This document shows, piece after piece, positions 37,202 through 48,733 of a stretch of 64,000 nt of DNA. This stretch comes from Kappaphycus alvarezii (taxonomy: Eukaryota; Rhodophyta; Florideophyceae; Gigartinales; Solieriaceae): the NCBI GenBank assembly GCA_002205965.3, contig NADL03000017.1, positions 620,001 through 684,000 on the forward strand, in the 5' to 3' direction. The notes under the pieces were generated by a model, which saw only the letters and a program-made list of their open reading frames with translations, had not been told where the DNA came from and did not search any database. Position 1 is the stretch's first letter. Every line of letters begins with the position of its first letter. Position numbers and translations under genes: made by a program.

Positions 37202-38517
37202 ACATTAGGAGTAAAAATTACAGTATGTATATATGTATAAGTTGGCTCGCCCGTACGCAAATGACATGTTTTTCACTGTTCAACATGAAATGCAAAGTTG
37301 GGGAAATCCGCCACAATTTTTTACATTGCAAATCGATATTCCATGGCTCCTAATTTGGCGGGATGAAGTTGCATAAAATGTATCCATTTAGTCCTCCGAG
37401 GTAGCGGCAAAAGTTGGTGGCTCAATTGCTTCGAAGTGACCAGCAGGCGCAACAGGTTTGTTAGGCAAAGAAGATGTGCTATTTTGACTCGGGCAAAAGA
37501 CAACCACGAACGGCCGTGTCACGAGGGGAGTGGTGGCAACTAAAAACTCACCGCCTTCATAAGAAATGGCCTCACACTATTTCGGATATTTCAAGGGATG
37601 GCATCAACTTTTTCGGCGGTGCACACTCTACATGAGTAATGACTAAATATCTCTAATATCGCAGTGGCAAGCTTGCAAAGGCATTAGTTGAACGAAGCGG
37701 CTGGTTGGTTAGAAACATACGTGATGCAATTTTCTGGCAGTCTGTCTACTTACTCGCCACGCACAAGTTTTCGTTTTCATAGCTCGCCGGGATTTCATTG
37801 GGGGAATTTTGTTCCGTCCCCTTTGCTGGAATAGGCATTGGTGAAGCCCTTGCCTGGATGTATCTGTTTAGCAGGCTCACTTTAATCTTAAATTAAAGAT
37901 CCCAGTTTCTCGCGCTTCTCTCAAGTTTTTTTTAGCGCAGTCCTGATAGTGACCGTAGTGCGTCGAGAATGTTCGAAGGTGGTAGCGAGAGTTATTCGAG
38001 TCCATGTAACCAAACGTAAGTGCGTATTCCGCAGTAGAAAGCTGCTACTTGCTGTTGAAAGCTACAGCACTTTCATGCGGCGTAGAGATTTCTTTGAAAT
38101 GACTTACAATACAGTTGATCCAGCTCTACTGTACTGTACTATACAATTTCTGTAAGGTATCGTCCAGGGGAAGAATGTTTTTTTGTCAAGGATCAGTAGT
38201 ACTGTACAGAAGAATTGATTTGGTTCTTTAATTCTTGAAAAGTCCGGTTCGGGTATCTCCCGGTGTATGCTAGACATGTTCAGGATAATGGGTAATGTAA
38301 CTCATGTGCCTACTGTAAATGGCTGGCTCGAATCCTGTCAGCAGGCGTGATGCATTGGACATCACTGCTGCTGCCGCATGCCTCTGGGTTAAACCCGCTC
38401 GAACCGTCCCGTGTGTCTCCATTGCCCTAACAGCCACGTTCCGCGCCACGTCGGTTAGCACTGCGTAGGCGTCTGGGTGCCAGCCGCCGAGGGTGGATAT
38501 AGGGATGGGCGTGAGCC
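37202..38517. other. Spacer to the left of the copia element
   Basis: No supported gene. GTAC motifs recur at about 38120-38140 and 38195-38207. The last 250 bp (38270-38517) are GC-richer and open on both strands. They may be part of an older element into which the copia element inserted. Confidence 0.4.
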
Positions 38518-38521
38518 TGCT

Positions 38522-38906
38522 TGTCGGAGTGGGTGCTCACTAAGCATAACGTGAAGAGGATGGAATGGTGCCTTCATTAGATTACTTGAATTATGAGAAT
38601 ATGTGCGTTGGAAATTGGAACTACTTACATGTCATTGGTGTACTGTAATTAGGACATCCGCAGTCACTGGAAGTAATTTCTGATGCTGCGGATGAACTGT
38701 GATCAGGACGTCCGCAGTCACAAAAGAACTTTGTGACGTTGCGGACGTCCGTGGTGGACGTATGTAATAGGTTCATCATGTAGAACTCATAGAAGACCAA
38801 ATTGCCGATCATGAAAGTAGAATAGAAGTGCTTATAAACTGCTTGGGAGACTGCTGAAGATGGAACTTTCTCAACCAGTTTTGTCGTCTCAACTCCTTTT
38901 TTGAAA
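38522..38906 (+). repeat. Left LTR of the copia element
   Basis: Begins TGTCGGAGT and ends near CTCCTTTTTTGAAA; the end is not the canonical CA. It contains a long near-perfect hairpin at 38706-38750. It matches 43307-43685 with about a dozen to fifteen substitutions and a few short gaps. Confidence 0.85.
38706..38750. repeat. Long hairpin inside the copia LTR
   Basis: GGACGTCCGCA-GTCACAAA pairs with TTTGTGAC-TGCGGACGTCC around a loop of about five bases. That makes 19 pairs interrupted by a small bulge. The same structure is present in the right LTR at 43496-43540. Confidence 0.75.
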
Positions 38907-39044
38907 GTATGGGCTTGCAGCTACCGCTTGTACTACAGAAGTAACAAACATTCCTTTCATCTCTGTACTTGTTTGGCTCTTGAACCCTCTGACGCTTATA
39001 CGCATTGCGCTAATCAAATTCTTCTGACACTATCTGGCAATCCC

Positions 39045-39930
39045 ATGTCAGAGTCTGAGAAGACGCGCATTGACCCTCTCAAGGACGGGTCAAGACTTCT
39101 CAATATGGAAGATTCGCGTTGAAGCCGCATGTAACGCGAAAGGACTGAAGAATGCCTTGGAACATGAAGTTTGTCCGTTTGAGGATGAACATCATAGGAC
39201 GCAATTTATTGCGGCACAAAGAAAGTTTCTGGAATCACTGTGTTCGCATTATCCAATGAGGCCTATGAGTTGTTCTCAATGATATAAAAAACCGTGTGTG
39301 ATGCTCAAGAAGCTTGGAGAGCGCTATGACTCAAAGACTGTCGCCTCCAGAATAGCAAAAATGACGGAGCTGATTGCATGGATATACAACAGTATCAAAC
39401 TATACATGGGGAAACACATCGACAATATGAAAGGGATTCTCGAGAAGCTGGAATAATGGACACAAATATTCCAAGAGAACTAGAAATTGCAATTCCATTG
39501 CATCAATTGACGCCAGCGAGCTGATCCCAATAACAGCGACTTTGAAAAATTAACAGACAAGCTGCTACCTGGGTAAAGTATCTGCCCGATGATTGAGGAA
39601 CAAAAATCCGTGAAGGTGAAATATAAACGCCTCGAACGTGTGCACACAGCCAAGTTCTGCTACATATGCAGTCGAAAACGGCCATAAACAGAAAAATGTT
39701 GGCTGAATCCAAAGATCCTGAGAACAGGCTCCATTCCGTAGATGAGAAGAGTAAAACCGGTGCAAAAGGCAGCAGTGGAAACGATACAAAGGGAACCTCT
39801 CATAAACCAATCCACAATAGGAAGAAGGAACCCAAGGTTCGCGCGGCTATTGCCCGTGTTATGTCAGCAAAGGTCGATGATCCAGAACGTATGATGCTCG
39901 ATTCTGAACTACCTCGCATATGACACCTTT
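39045..39930 (+). pseudogene. copia Gag region (fossil)
   Basis: The segment contains FSIWKIRVEAACNAKGL, a typical start of the copia Gag capsid-like domain (a small-molecule-sized W-x-x-x-x box preceding a helical core). It is followed by a Lys-rich stretch with a Cys-containing motif near 39655 that may be the zinc knuckle. Gag would package the element RNA. The region is broken. Confidence 0.6.
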
Positions 39931-40559
39931 CGAAGAAACCCTACATGACGTCAAAGATTGCTTTCCCATTGCTTTAGGTGACGACTCTGTTGTTCATGCC
40001 ACCTGAAGAGGAACCAAAAGGTGGAATGGATGGCGAATGGTGAGAAAACCGAAGTTCTACTCAGCGACACGTTGAGTGCGGAAAGTCTAGCGATGAACTT
40101 GCTCTCAGTCCCAGCATTAACCGAGAAAGAATTTTGTGTTCTATTCACGAAGGAAAAAGCAGTAATATTCGATGAAGCAGATAACTAAGGCCGGTTGCAA
40201 TCGCACCTAAGAACTCGGATGGTCTTTATTATACTGGAACAAAACACGACCAGCTTCTGCAGTTAAGAAGACAGGATCACGATGGCTAAGATCAATGAAT
40301 TCCTCGGCCAAAGCAGCGATAGCAGCAGTAGTGATTCGAGCTCCTCTTCGCATTCAGACACAGGTACGGATATCTCTGATTTAGAATCAGAGGCGCTGTA
40401 AAACGAAGAGAGTTCTGCATCACATAGTCCTGAAGATGATGCGGAAGACACGGAAGATCTCTCTGAAGAAGGTGACTTTGACAACACAATCGACTTACCA
40501 GTGGTTCTGACAAAGGACTCACTACAGAGCTACAAACAGTCAGCAATGATAAGAAAACG

Positions 40560-41330
40560 ATATGGAACCCCACTGAGATTTGGCACAAACGACTAGGACA
40601 CTTGTGTTCCAAGAAAGGAGTCAAGCAGCTTATCGTCGAAGGAACTCTTCCAAACCCCACACTCAATCGCAGTGACTGTGATCCTTGTGAAAAGTCCAAG
40701 TTCAAGCGATCGTATTCTGGAAAGCTCTAAAGCTAAGCGCCAGGAGCATTGCATGCCGATGTAGTGGGAAAGATTCAGCCATTGTCTACCCAGATTCAAA
40801 TACTTCTGTACAGTCATAGACGAGTACACTAGATTTGTGTTTGCAAAGTGCCTCAAGACCAAAAGAGAAGCTTTTGCGGTCCAGGAATGCATGATTTGGA
40901 TAGAACGGCAAACGTGACACAGAGTAACGTCTCTACAAACCGATGAGGAAACAGCAATCGCATTCGCTCAAGAATGAAGGAACTAGGGATCGAGATTTAC
41001 ACAACAACATCCTACACGCCTTCCTCTAATGAACTGATCGAGAGGACGCAATATGTACTCATACCTGCTATTTCGTGTGTGCCTGAAACAATCAAAGCTT
41101 CCCGTGAAGTACTGGGATTACGCCTTGCAGCACATTGTTGATTGCAAAAATATTGTACCACATTCAGTAACTAAGCGTCACCATACGCAGCTTTAAAGGG
41201 TGTATCTCCATCTCATGCCAAGCATATAAGGCCTTTCGGATGCTTGGTCTCCTTGGAATTTCCAAAGACCATACGGAAACAGAATGGAAAGATGTTCCCA
41301 AAATGCAAAATGGATTGAATTTAGACATGT
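40560..41330 (+). pseudogene. copia integrase region (fossil)
   Basis: IWHKRLGHLCSKKGVKQL followed by CDPCEKSKFKR gives the His-His-Cys-Cys pattern of the copia pre-integrase and integrase N-terminal domain. Downstream sequence resembles the catalytic core. The enzyme would join element DNA to the genome. The region is broken. Confidence 0.7.
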
Positions 41331-41939
41331 AGCTGGAGGTATCTACACAATATTAACCTCTGCCGGAATTCAAAAGTCCAAACACGTCAAGTTCCATGAG
41401 AATTCATTCTACATGGGCACTCAAATCCTTTCATCTAACAGCGCCTGTGACTCACAAGGTATAGAAGACAAGTTTCTGGTCATTTCTGAAGATCATTCCG
41501 ATGAAGAACATGAAGTGGAAAAAATTACCAACGGTTTAATTGAAACAGAAGAAGATCTTGAAGGAATTTGTGGACGCAACTGGAAATGTTGAAGAAACCG
41601 ATGGACAGACGGATAACTGGAGCTCTACGACGCATTACCCGGATCATCCATCCACATATGATGGAACACAGTATCACAATGAGCAATTTTATGCAAAACA
41701 CCTTTTTTGGTAGAACCCCACCACAGAACAATCTACGTTCTCGTTCAAAAGCAACTGTATGCCTTCCGAAGTCAATATCAACGTTGATAAGCCGAACTAG
41801 CAACCGCTCTGCGATCGAAAGAGTGGGAACACTGGAAAAAGGCAATTCACGAAGAACAAAACTATCGTGCAGGCACAAACTTATGAACGAGCAACAAAGC
41901 TGACCAGCAGACCACTTCCACGGGAATAATACTACGAAT

Positions 41940-43190
41940 GAAGCGCGATGAACACGGCAAACCTCAACGATTCAAGGTCAGACTTGTTGCTCGCGGAAAT
42001 TTGCAGCACCTATCCAGTCTCGAAGCAAGGCAATGCTATTCCCTGTGGCAGATTCGAGTTTTTAAGGTTTTACTTTGCTTGGCAGCATCTTTGGATGGAA
42101 AGGCAGCAAATTGACATTAAGGGTGCATTTCTCTACGCTCTCTCCCAGAAGATGCCAACTTGTTCATTCGTCTCCCAAACATCCGGAATATCAGAAGCAG
42201 ATGGTGGTACAGCGAAGCTTGCAAATCATTGTATGGCTTAGGGAAGCTCCAAACTGTGGCACAAGACTTTGAGAACATTCCTGACGAGTCATGGATTCTC
42301 AACTGTATCTGTATCCGACTGCTTATTTCTCAGGCGCAAAAGTAATCTTGTTGCATAGTACTGGCATATGTGGACGACATTGTTATCCTTGGAAATCCAG
42401 CACTCGTTCGGAAACCAAAAGGGACTTAGAAAATTCCTTTTCTCTGAAGGACCTTGGAAGGGAACACATTTCTTGGCGTTTGCATCGAAGAACGATACAG
42501 AAATAATTCTCTCACAAAAGCGCTAATACGGAAAATATTTATTGAGGCCAAAACGGAAACATGCAAACCCGTTAGGACCCCTTACCTATATTTCATTCCC
42601 TGTATGAAGCTTGCGTACTCGAATGAGATGAATCGTGAAACTGTACCGTACCGAGGGATCTTAGGAAAATTACTTTTCTCGCGACGCGTACAAGGCCAGA
42701 CATCTCAACCGCGGTATCAATGCTTGGGAAATTTCATGCATGTCCCTTGCCTATGTACTGGAAAGCCATGAAACATGTCATCCGGTATTTGCAGGGCTCT
42801 TCACACTACGGTCTGTCGATTCCAAAGCTAAAGGGACGGTCATTCAGGTGTGGTCAAATGCAGACTGGGTCGAGAAAGGCAGTAGACGTTCACGGACAGG
42901 AATAATATGTGTTGCCGGAACACCAGTGGTTTGGATGTCGAAACTGCAGCAGTCTGTAGCTTTCTCAACTTGCGAAGCATATTTTATGCTCTCTCGAATG
43001 CGTCAAGAACGTGAAGTGATTTGCAGCTTTATGAATAACTTGGGATTCCCATGGATATGCTGTTACAATTTTCCAGGACAATCTTGGCAGCATCACATGG
43101 ACGAACGATGTTCAGGGTCTACGAAATGTGAAAATGTTGAATTCGATACAGCTTTGTCAAGGATTCTGTCCAAAGTGGGAAGGTAACTGT
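41940..43190 (+). pseudogene. copia reverse transcriptase and RNase H region (fossil)
   Basis: The reverse transcriptase part opens with MKRDEHGKPQRFKVRLVARG, continues with an IKGAFLYA-like box, and carries the YVDDIVILG catalytic motif near 42370. The RNase H part has SNADWVEKGSRRSRTGII and then KLQQSVAFSTCEAYFML near 42850-42990, both characteristic of copia RNase H. The region is broken. Confidence 0.8.
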
Positions 43191-43306
43191 TGAGTAACTC
43201 CGTCAGAACTCAACTACGTTGATCACTGACCAAGATACTACCTGGAACCTTCATGAACTCCCACCTAATAATCTTACGCATCTTACATCATCTTCGCGAA
43301 GGGGCT

Positions 43307-43685
43307 GTCGGAGTAGGTGCTCACCAAGCAAACGTAGAGGATGGAATGGTGCCTTCATTAGATTACTTGAATTATGAGATACGTGCGTTGGAAATTGGAA
43401 CTACTTACATGTCATTGGTGTACTGTGATTAGGACATCCGCAGTCACTGGAAGTAATTTTTGATGCTGCAGATCAACTGTGATCAGGACGTCCGCAGTCA
43501 CAAAAGAACTTTGTGATGTTGCGGACGTCCGTGGTGGACATATGTAATAGGTTCATCATGTAGAACTCAAAGAAGACCAAATTGCCGATCATGAAAGTAG
43601 AATAGAAGTGCTTATAAACTGCTTGGGAGACTGCTGAAGATGGAACTTTCTCACCAGTTTTGTCGTCTCAACTCCTTTTGTGAAA
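43307..43685 (+). repeat. Right LTR of the copia element
   Basis: Begins TGTCGGAGT directly after a purine run and ends at TGTGAAA before the TGCTT duplication. It contains the LTR hairpin at 43496-43540. Confidence 0.85.
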
Positions 43686-43690
43686 TGCTT

Positions 43691-44765
43691 CGGGCGGCGG
43701 TCGCGATAAAGACTCAAATCTTCTATGCTTTGCAGCCTTTGCCGTGTTGAGGGATGTAAGCGGGTTAAAACTGCGCTCTCTCCTGTTGGATGGCGCGAGT
43801 GGGTTGACAAAGTGACATCGAATAAATCCGTGCCTCCAGTGCTTCCCGTTGCCCTGTTGTCTGGCCGTGTACGATGAAGACCATCCTGGGCTCGATGGCG
43901 GGGTGACGAGCATCTTTCTGCAGGTCCTGGGCAAGCAAGTGAACTTAGCGGTCATGTCTCCGAATTCTTTGCTTACCTAGAAACTTTACTTCATTGAGTA
44001 CCCGGGTGGTCTACTTCGGCCACGTGCACAGGTGTACGGGACACGTACCGAACACAAGGTGGCCACTACCCGGTAATCACTCTTCCCGGAGGGGAACTGG
44101 GACCTTTATTTAAAGATTTAATTGGGCTTGCTAACAGACACAACATGGCAAGGGCTTGACCAATGCCTACTCCAGCGAAGGGGACAGAAGAAAATCCCCC
44201 ATTGAAATTTCGGCAAGCCGAGAAATCAACGGGTTGAAAAAACTCCGGTGTAAGCGATGTGCTTACAGAAAGCGACGATGACAGCGATGAATTCTCGAAG
44301 TGAGCGATCTTGAGGATTCCACGGTATTGTAGAAACAGTAAAGGGGAAAAATGCTGGGTTCTTTAATATCCCATGCTCCTAAAGTGACTTTTTTTGATCA
44401 TTTACCAATGAAGTGACAAAGTGAATATTTCGGGGTCGCAAGTGACTCTCGCAGTATATCGTTATTTTACCCTGCATGTGTTCGTGCATCACCACGCTCT
44501 GTGTGAAACAACTTACATCTAGCCCTCATCACCCCCACAGCAGAAGTCTCCACTCTTGCACTGAGCGTAAATCACGCATTTTCGGAAGTGCAGGGGTGAT
44601 CCACGGGATAGCGACCGGAATCACGATCAAGGGTGAACAAAGGGCTAAGGGAGCTCAAATTGCTTTAATTCGCGCCCATAGTCACGAGGGAGGACGTGAA
44701 TGACAAACAACCAAATATACCACAACAGAAAACTACTCTTCATCCATATCCCTAGTGCCGGATTT
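43691..44765. other. Flank and spacer between two elements
   Basis: The first 280 bp (43691-43970) are GC-rich and open on the minus strand (43668-43955). They match the GC-rich character of the left flank of the copia element, so both flanks may be one older sequence. The remaining 800 bp hold no recognisable gene. Confidence 0.4.
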
Positions 44766-44790
44766 TTATGTGCGATAAAACGCACATTAA
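44766..44790. repeat. Hairpin-like left end of element 1
   Basis: TTATGTGCG, then six bases, then CGCACATTA. It forms a hairpin and also matches, inverted, the right end of the element at 48756-48769. Confidence 0.65.
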
Positions 44791-44969
44791 GTTTGACTGG
44801 CTGCATTTAGGGAGTAAGACGTCCAAAGTAGAAACAAAACACATCAAAGCATAGAACAGGACTATGTGCATGTTTCTTTTGATTTTCAGCCAAAACTGAT
44901 GAATATTGACGGAATGGCGAGGTGGCGAAGTCAGGGCGATAGAGGGGTTCCATGAGGCCGAAATGGCTT

Positions 44970-44993
44970 TTATGTGCGAAAAAGCGCACATAA
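44970..44993. repeat. Second TTATGTGCG/CGCACATAA hairpin
   Basis: A 9-bp perfect stem with a six-base loop, 204 bp from the first. It may be a subterminal transposase-binding site or the end of a nested copy. Confidence 0.6.
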
Positions 44994-45717
44994 CAGGTAC
45001 ATTTTTACTTCGATATTGGGGGCTACAAGTTTTCTTTTGGCTAGAATGAGAGCGTTTCAACGCGGGCCCGGCGTTGTTACCATCATCTTGGGATCTACGT
45101 CTACTCGACCTACTCGAAGCTGTACTCAGTCTTGCATTTTCCACAACTTTTCCCACCACCAGAATGTCGTAACCTGTTATGCGCTCCCCGATTCTCACAT
45201 TCTTGTTCCGCTGCGGAGCTCGTCCCATTACCAGAGCTGGGTTCCGCGTCCACCTCTCCAGTTTCCGAACCACCCTCCTCTACTGTACTCGTCTCATTCC
45301 AGATTCCACTCGATCCGCTTCTGGCCGAGATTCGTCGCGCTTCTAAGGGCTTCGTACTATGGAAGATGTACGCGCAACTTTTCCGGTAACCTGAAGGAAC
45401 CTTGACACAAAGATGTACAGAGCAAAGTCTGTACTTGTATGTTGATCTGGCCCCCCCTATACCCTTGCGTGTGTTGTCCGCAAAGTGCGTAGTGGGTAAG
45501 AGGGCCCTGCGTCGTATGATGACCGCGTACGCTAAGACGCAAGGAAACACCTTATGTGGAGCCAAAAAGCGTTAGCCTGTTGCAATTTTTGGTGTGCGCG
45601 AGCCTGATGAGACGTTTGGCTTCAACGCTACTTGTTTCGGCCATGTTCTCTGTCCTTTCCTCCCTCTCGTGCTGAAGCTGAATATTAGACGCAAAGCTAA
45701 GCAGCTCTTGTGCGACG

Positions 45718-48380
45718 TCAAACATAAAAATCGGCCGTTGCTTGAACTTTGTTTAAGCACTTCCTATAGTTATCAAAAGATTTGAAAGAGTCTTCAGACT
45801 CGAGAAGATCTTGCCTTTCAAACATTCGCCACGCCAGGAAGGCGTTCACAGCCAGAGTCTTGAGAGTCTGTGATACTATCTCTTGTTCCCATTTCAGATG
45901 GGCCGTGTAAGTCCTCAAAGTAGCACGCTGCTGCGTGGCCCCGTCAACTCCAGCCTTGGTCTTTGAGTAGAAGCTCTGTGCCGCATGCTTAAACAGCTTC
46001 AGCGGAAAGAAGCAACCGTTGGTCTTCACGTGCTTCTCTACAATCTTCCAAAACTTATGTCTCGTCTCCAGTTGTTGGGGTTATCCACACCAACTAAACA
46101 CGGGAACGGCTTCTCGGCATACGCCCACCCCACCAGCGGTTTTTGTCAGGGAAATAAGTGAGGACTCAAACAATGACAGTATGTCCGGCGCTATCCTGAT
46201 AAGTTCCGTGTACAGCAAACCTTTCTCTCCAGCCATGACATAAAGACAAAACTTCAGCTTCAAAACCAAAGCCTGATGGACGATCTGTCCCATGTGCTCG
46301 CACCGGACGTATTTCTTGAGCTTCTCATCACCAATACGGCAAAAAATGACGTCGAATGATGCGAGCTGAGCGAAATCTCCTAGAAGGAAGCCGCTACCCG
46401 CGTCTTGATCTCAACACAAGCATCACAACTTTGCATCCACAAATCCCGGTAGAGCTTCAACAGTAGTGCACTCAGAAAAAATGCCAATGTCTACAAATGC
46501 CACGGCGTCTGGAGAGCAGGCCAGATAACTCGCATTCTTCATCGACAACATGCCAACGTAAACACCGCCTTGATGATTTCTTGAGATTCCAGAGCACTAA
46601 GTACTGCAAATTCGTTAGCAGTTCCCATCATCGCCTCAGTGGACACCTTGGAACTAAAACAGCTCCTGTGCAGCAATGAGAACCACTCGTTCTCTGTCAT
46701 GATGTTCCTCTCCCCAGGGGATAGCCCCAGTAGACATCACCAGCCGACGACATGAGAAGAAGCCCGCATTTGTCCCTGTTACACGAACTGCCGCAACACA
46801 AACCAATCCGCACACCTTTGTCCCAGCGTTAACACCTCACAGGCATTTCCAATCCTTTCCTCAGCTACAGTTCTAGTACCTGCAGGTCACTATCCTGATT
46901 GTGGCGCCACTGAACAGGGTTTTCTCGAGCGTAACATTAGACTTAGGTACCGCGATCCAGGTGTTAAGATTCTGCTGCATCTCAGGCGGCACCGTGTACA
47001 ATGAAACGCAAAACCTTCGCAAACTTATTCGTCCCGTGCTCTCTCACTGGCAACCGCAGTGATCGCATTTTTGCCTCCTCTCCGTCCACTCTTCTTCTTA
47101 ACGCGAAAAAACACTTCAGGTCCCATGTCTGGCGTCATCGATCACAAATTCGCTGCGTCGATCGTACCACTCGCGCTACCCGTCCTCAATCCGCTGTGTC
47201 ATCCACAATTTTGACCACCCTCACCGTCTGGATGACGGGAAACCTCCCCAGAACCTCCTGCTGTTGTATTATTTTGTTGGTCAGGTGCAGGTTGCTGGGC
47301 ACGGAATCGTGTTGTCCCTCCAGATCGCCACGAAAGGGGTTGAAGTACGACTTGGCCGCAAACGGATGGCATCGCAGAATGTGACCGGCATGAAAAAAAC
47401 AGAACAAAGGCCAAACTTCCATAAAAGCTCCATAAAAGCCTCCTTCCCGTAACCTCTGTCCGCCGTGACAATTAAAACTCAAAGATTCCTCCCCGCCCTT
47501 CTAACAACGTCTCGAGCAGCTTCCTAACTGAGACAACCTGAACCTCCCTCTCTCCTGAAGCGCAGCGCAAAGATAGCTCTGAACAGAGCATCCGCCACTG
47601 CATCCGCAGAATGACCTTCTTTGTCAGCCTTGCGGCTACTCAACATCTTCACCTGGTTGTCCGCCGCTCGGTTCCGAAGAGGTCATCATCTAAGGCAGCC
47701 ATCATGTGCAGCGGTACGAAGAATATCTTCCGGGTCTCCCTGAAAGCAAGGGACTCAAAGTCGGTCAGCTGGCGTGTTTGATCTCGTTGTGCAGACCAAT
47801 TTGCTGCCCGTCGTTTCCCCTTCCGTTGGAGGGTAGGCTAAAATATTTGTAGCAATAAAAGCATCCGATTTAACGACGGAGGAACGCTTCCAGCCCTACG
47901 AAGCACTGATACGGCCTTGTCAAAACCGAAGCCAGTCGTATGGGAGCGTAACAGAACTGCGACGTAGAGATACGTGTGCGAGAGTGTGAACGGCGATTGA
48001 GAAATTCTTCGAAGCTTAACATACTCGTTTAGCCAATCCAGTGACTGGCACAAGATTTCGTTTGTGATAAGCACTATGAAGCCACATTATGTCTGAGAAG
48101 ACCTTTTACGCTTGTTTACAGCTTCATGTTCATGACCGCAGACTTGCCAAAAAGCTTTTCTCTATGTTGCAGTACATTGTCGAATAACTCCGTTTCAATC
48201 ATGAAACTATTGCATTGTGTCAGACTCATTGTCCACCCCTCACTTGCGTCATCTCCCGAACGAGTTGAACGTCCACGCCCACGCCCACGACCTCGAACAA
48301 GCCTCATTCGCCTACTTCTAGGCGATCGCGACCTCTTCCTCTTCCCTCGAGACCTTTTCCTGCGTCATTTTCTGAATTGA
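45718..48380 (-). pseudogene. DDE (PiggyBac-like) transposase fused to a YqaJ-like nuclease, decayed
   Basis: Reading leftwards, the relic begins with a basic RGRGRGR region (about 48.3 kb) and GWTMSLTQCNSFMIETELF. LSHTYLYVAVLLRSHTTGF follows, then the first catalytic Asp in AALDDDLFGTE (about 47.69 kb). A DRG-Y-type box comes next at about 47.45 kb, followed by LRCHPFAAKSYFNPFRGD. A PD-(D/E)XK-type segment is next: YLACSPDAVAFVD near 46.5 kb, then CVEIKTRVA near 46.4 kb and MGQIVHQALVLKLKFCLYV near 46.27 kb. The C-terminal block is SKTKAGVDGATQQRATL with KTLAVNAFLAWRMFER (45.8-45.95 kb). The DDE parts resemble the PiggyBac (DDE_Tnp_1_7) family, and the S-P-D-x-V ... V-E-I-K pattern is that of YqaJ-type exonucleases. 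Pieces lie in many frames with several stops, so it is dead. Confidence 0.7.
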
Positions 48381-48733
48381 AGCCCCCATTACCAATTCCA
48401 CTGCCTAGAACCACCGCTCCAGCCGACTATTGCTCGGATACATCGGCACGACTGGCAGTTTGCTCGCTGCTTGCAGGCTTTAGGGGGTTGCGTTGCGCAC
48501 AAAAGACTCTTCGGTAGAGTCGGCCATGTTTTGTGTCCTCGTTGTCACAATACTGTTCGCTATTGAGGCCCTGAGCACGGCACACACTCAACAGGCTATA
48601 ACTTCGCCGTTTTTTTTTTGAATCCAGGATCTGGAAAGCCGGATCGGCTCTCAACTGACTCAGAAAGTTAAATGTAAGCTCCAAATGGATCAAAGGTTCT
48701 TGGAAGCGAAGTAGTCTGCCATGCAGTTAGCCT

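Larger units (their letters stand above)
38522..43685 (+). mobile_element. Ty1/copia-type LTR retrotransposon, complete length but broken
   Basis: Two direct terminal repeats of about 380 bp enclose, in order, gag, integrase, reverse transcriptase and RNase H signatures on the plus strand. Integrase before reverse transcriptase is the Ty1/copia order. TGCTT lies just outside both ends (38518-38522 and 43686-43690) and is a good 5-bp target duplication. A purine run (GCGAAGGGG) precedes the right repeat, as expected for a polypurine tract. The terminal repeats are about 95-96 percent alike by eye, so the insertion is moderately old. The body is fossil, with roughly a dozen or more breaks. Confidence 0.85.

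Noticed and set aside
44766-44993. Small MITE defined by the two TTATGTGCG hairpins
   Set aside because: Possible, but the same sequence inverted at 48756 and the transposase between fit a larger element better.
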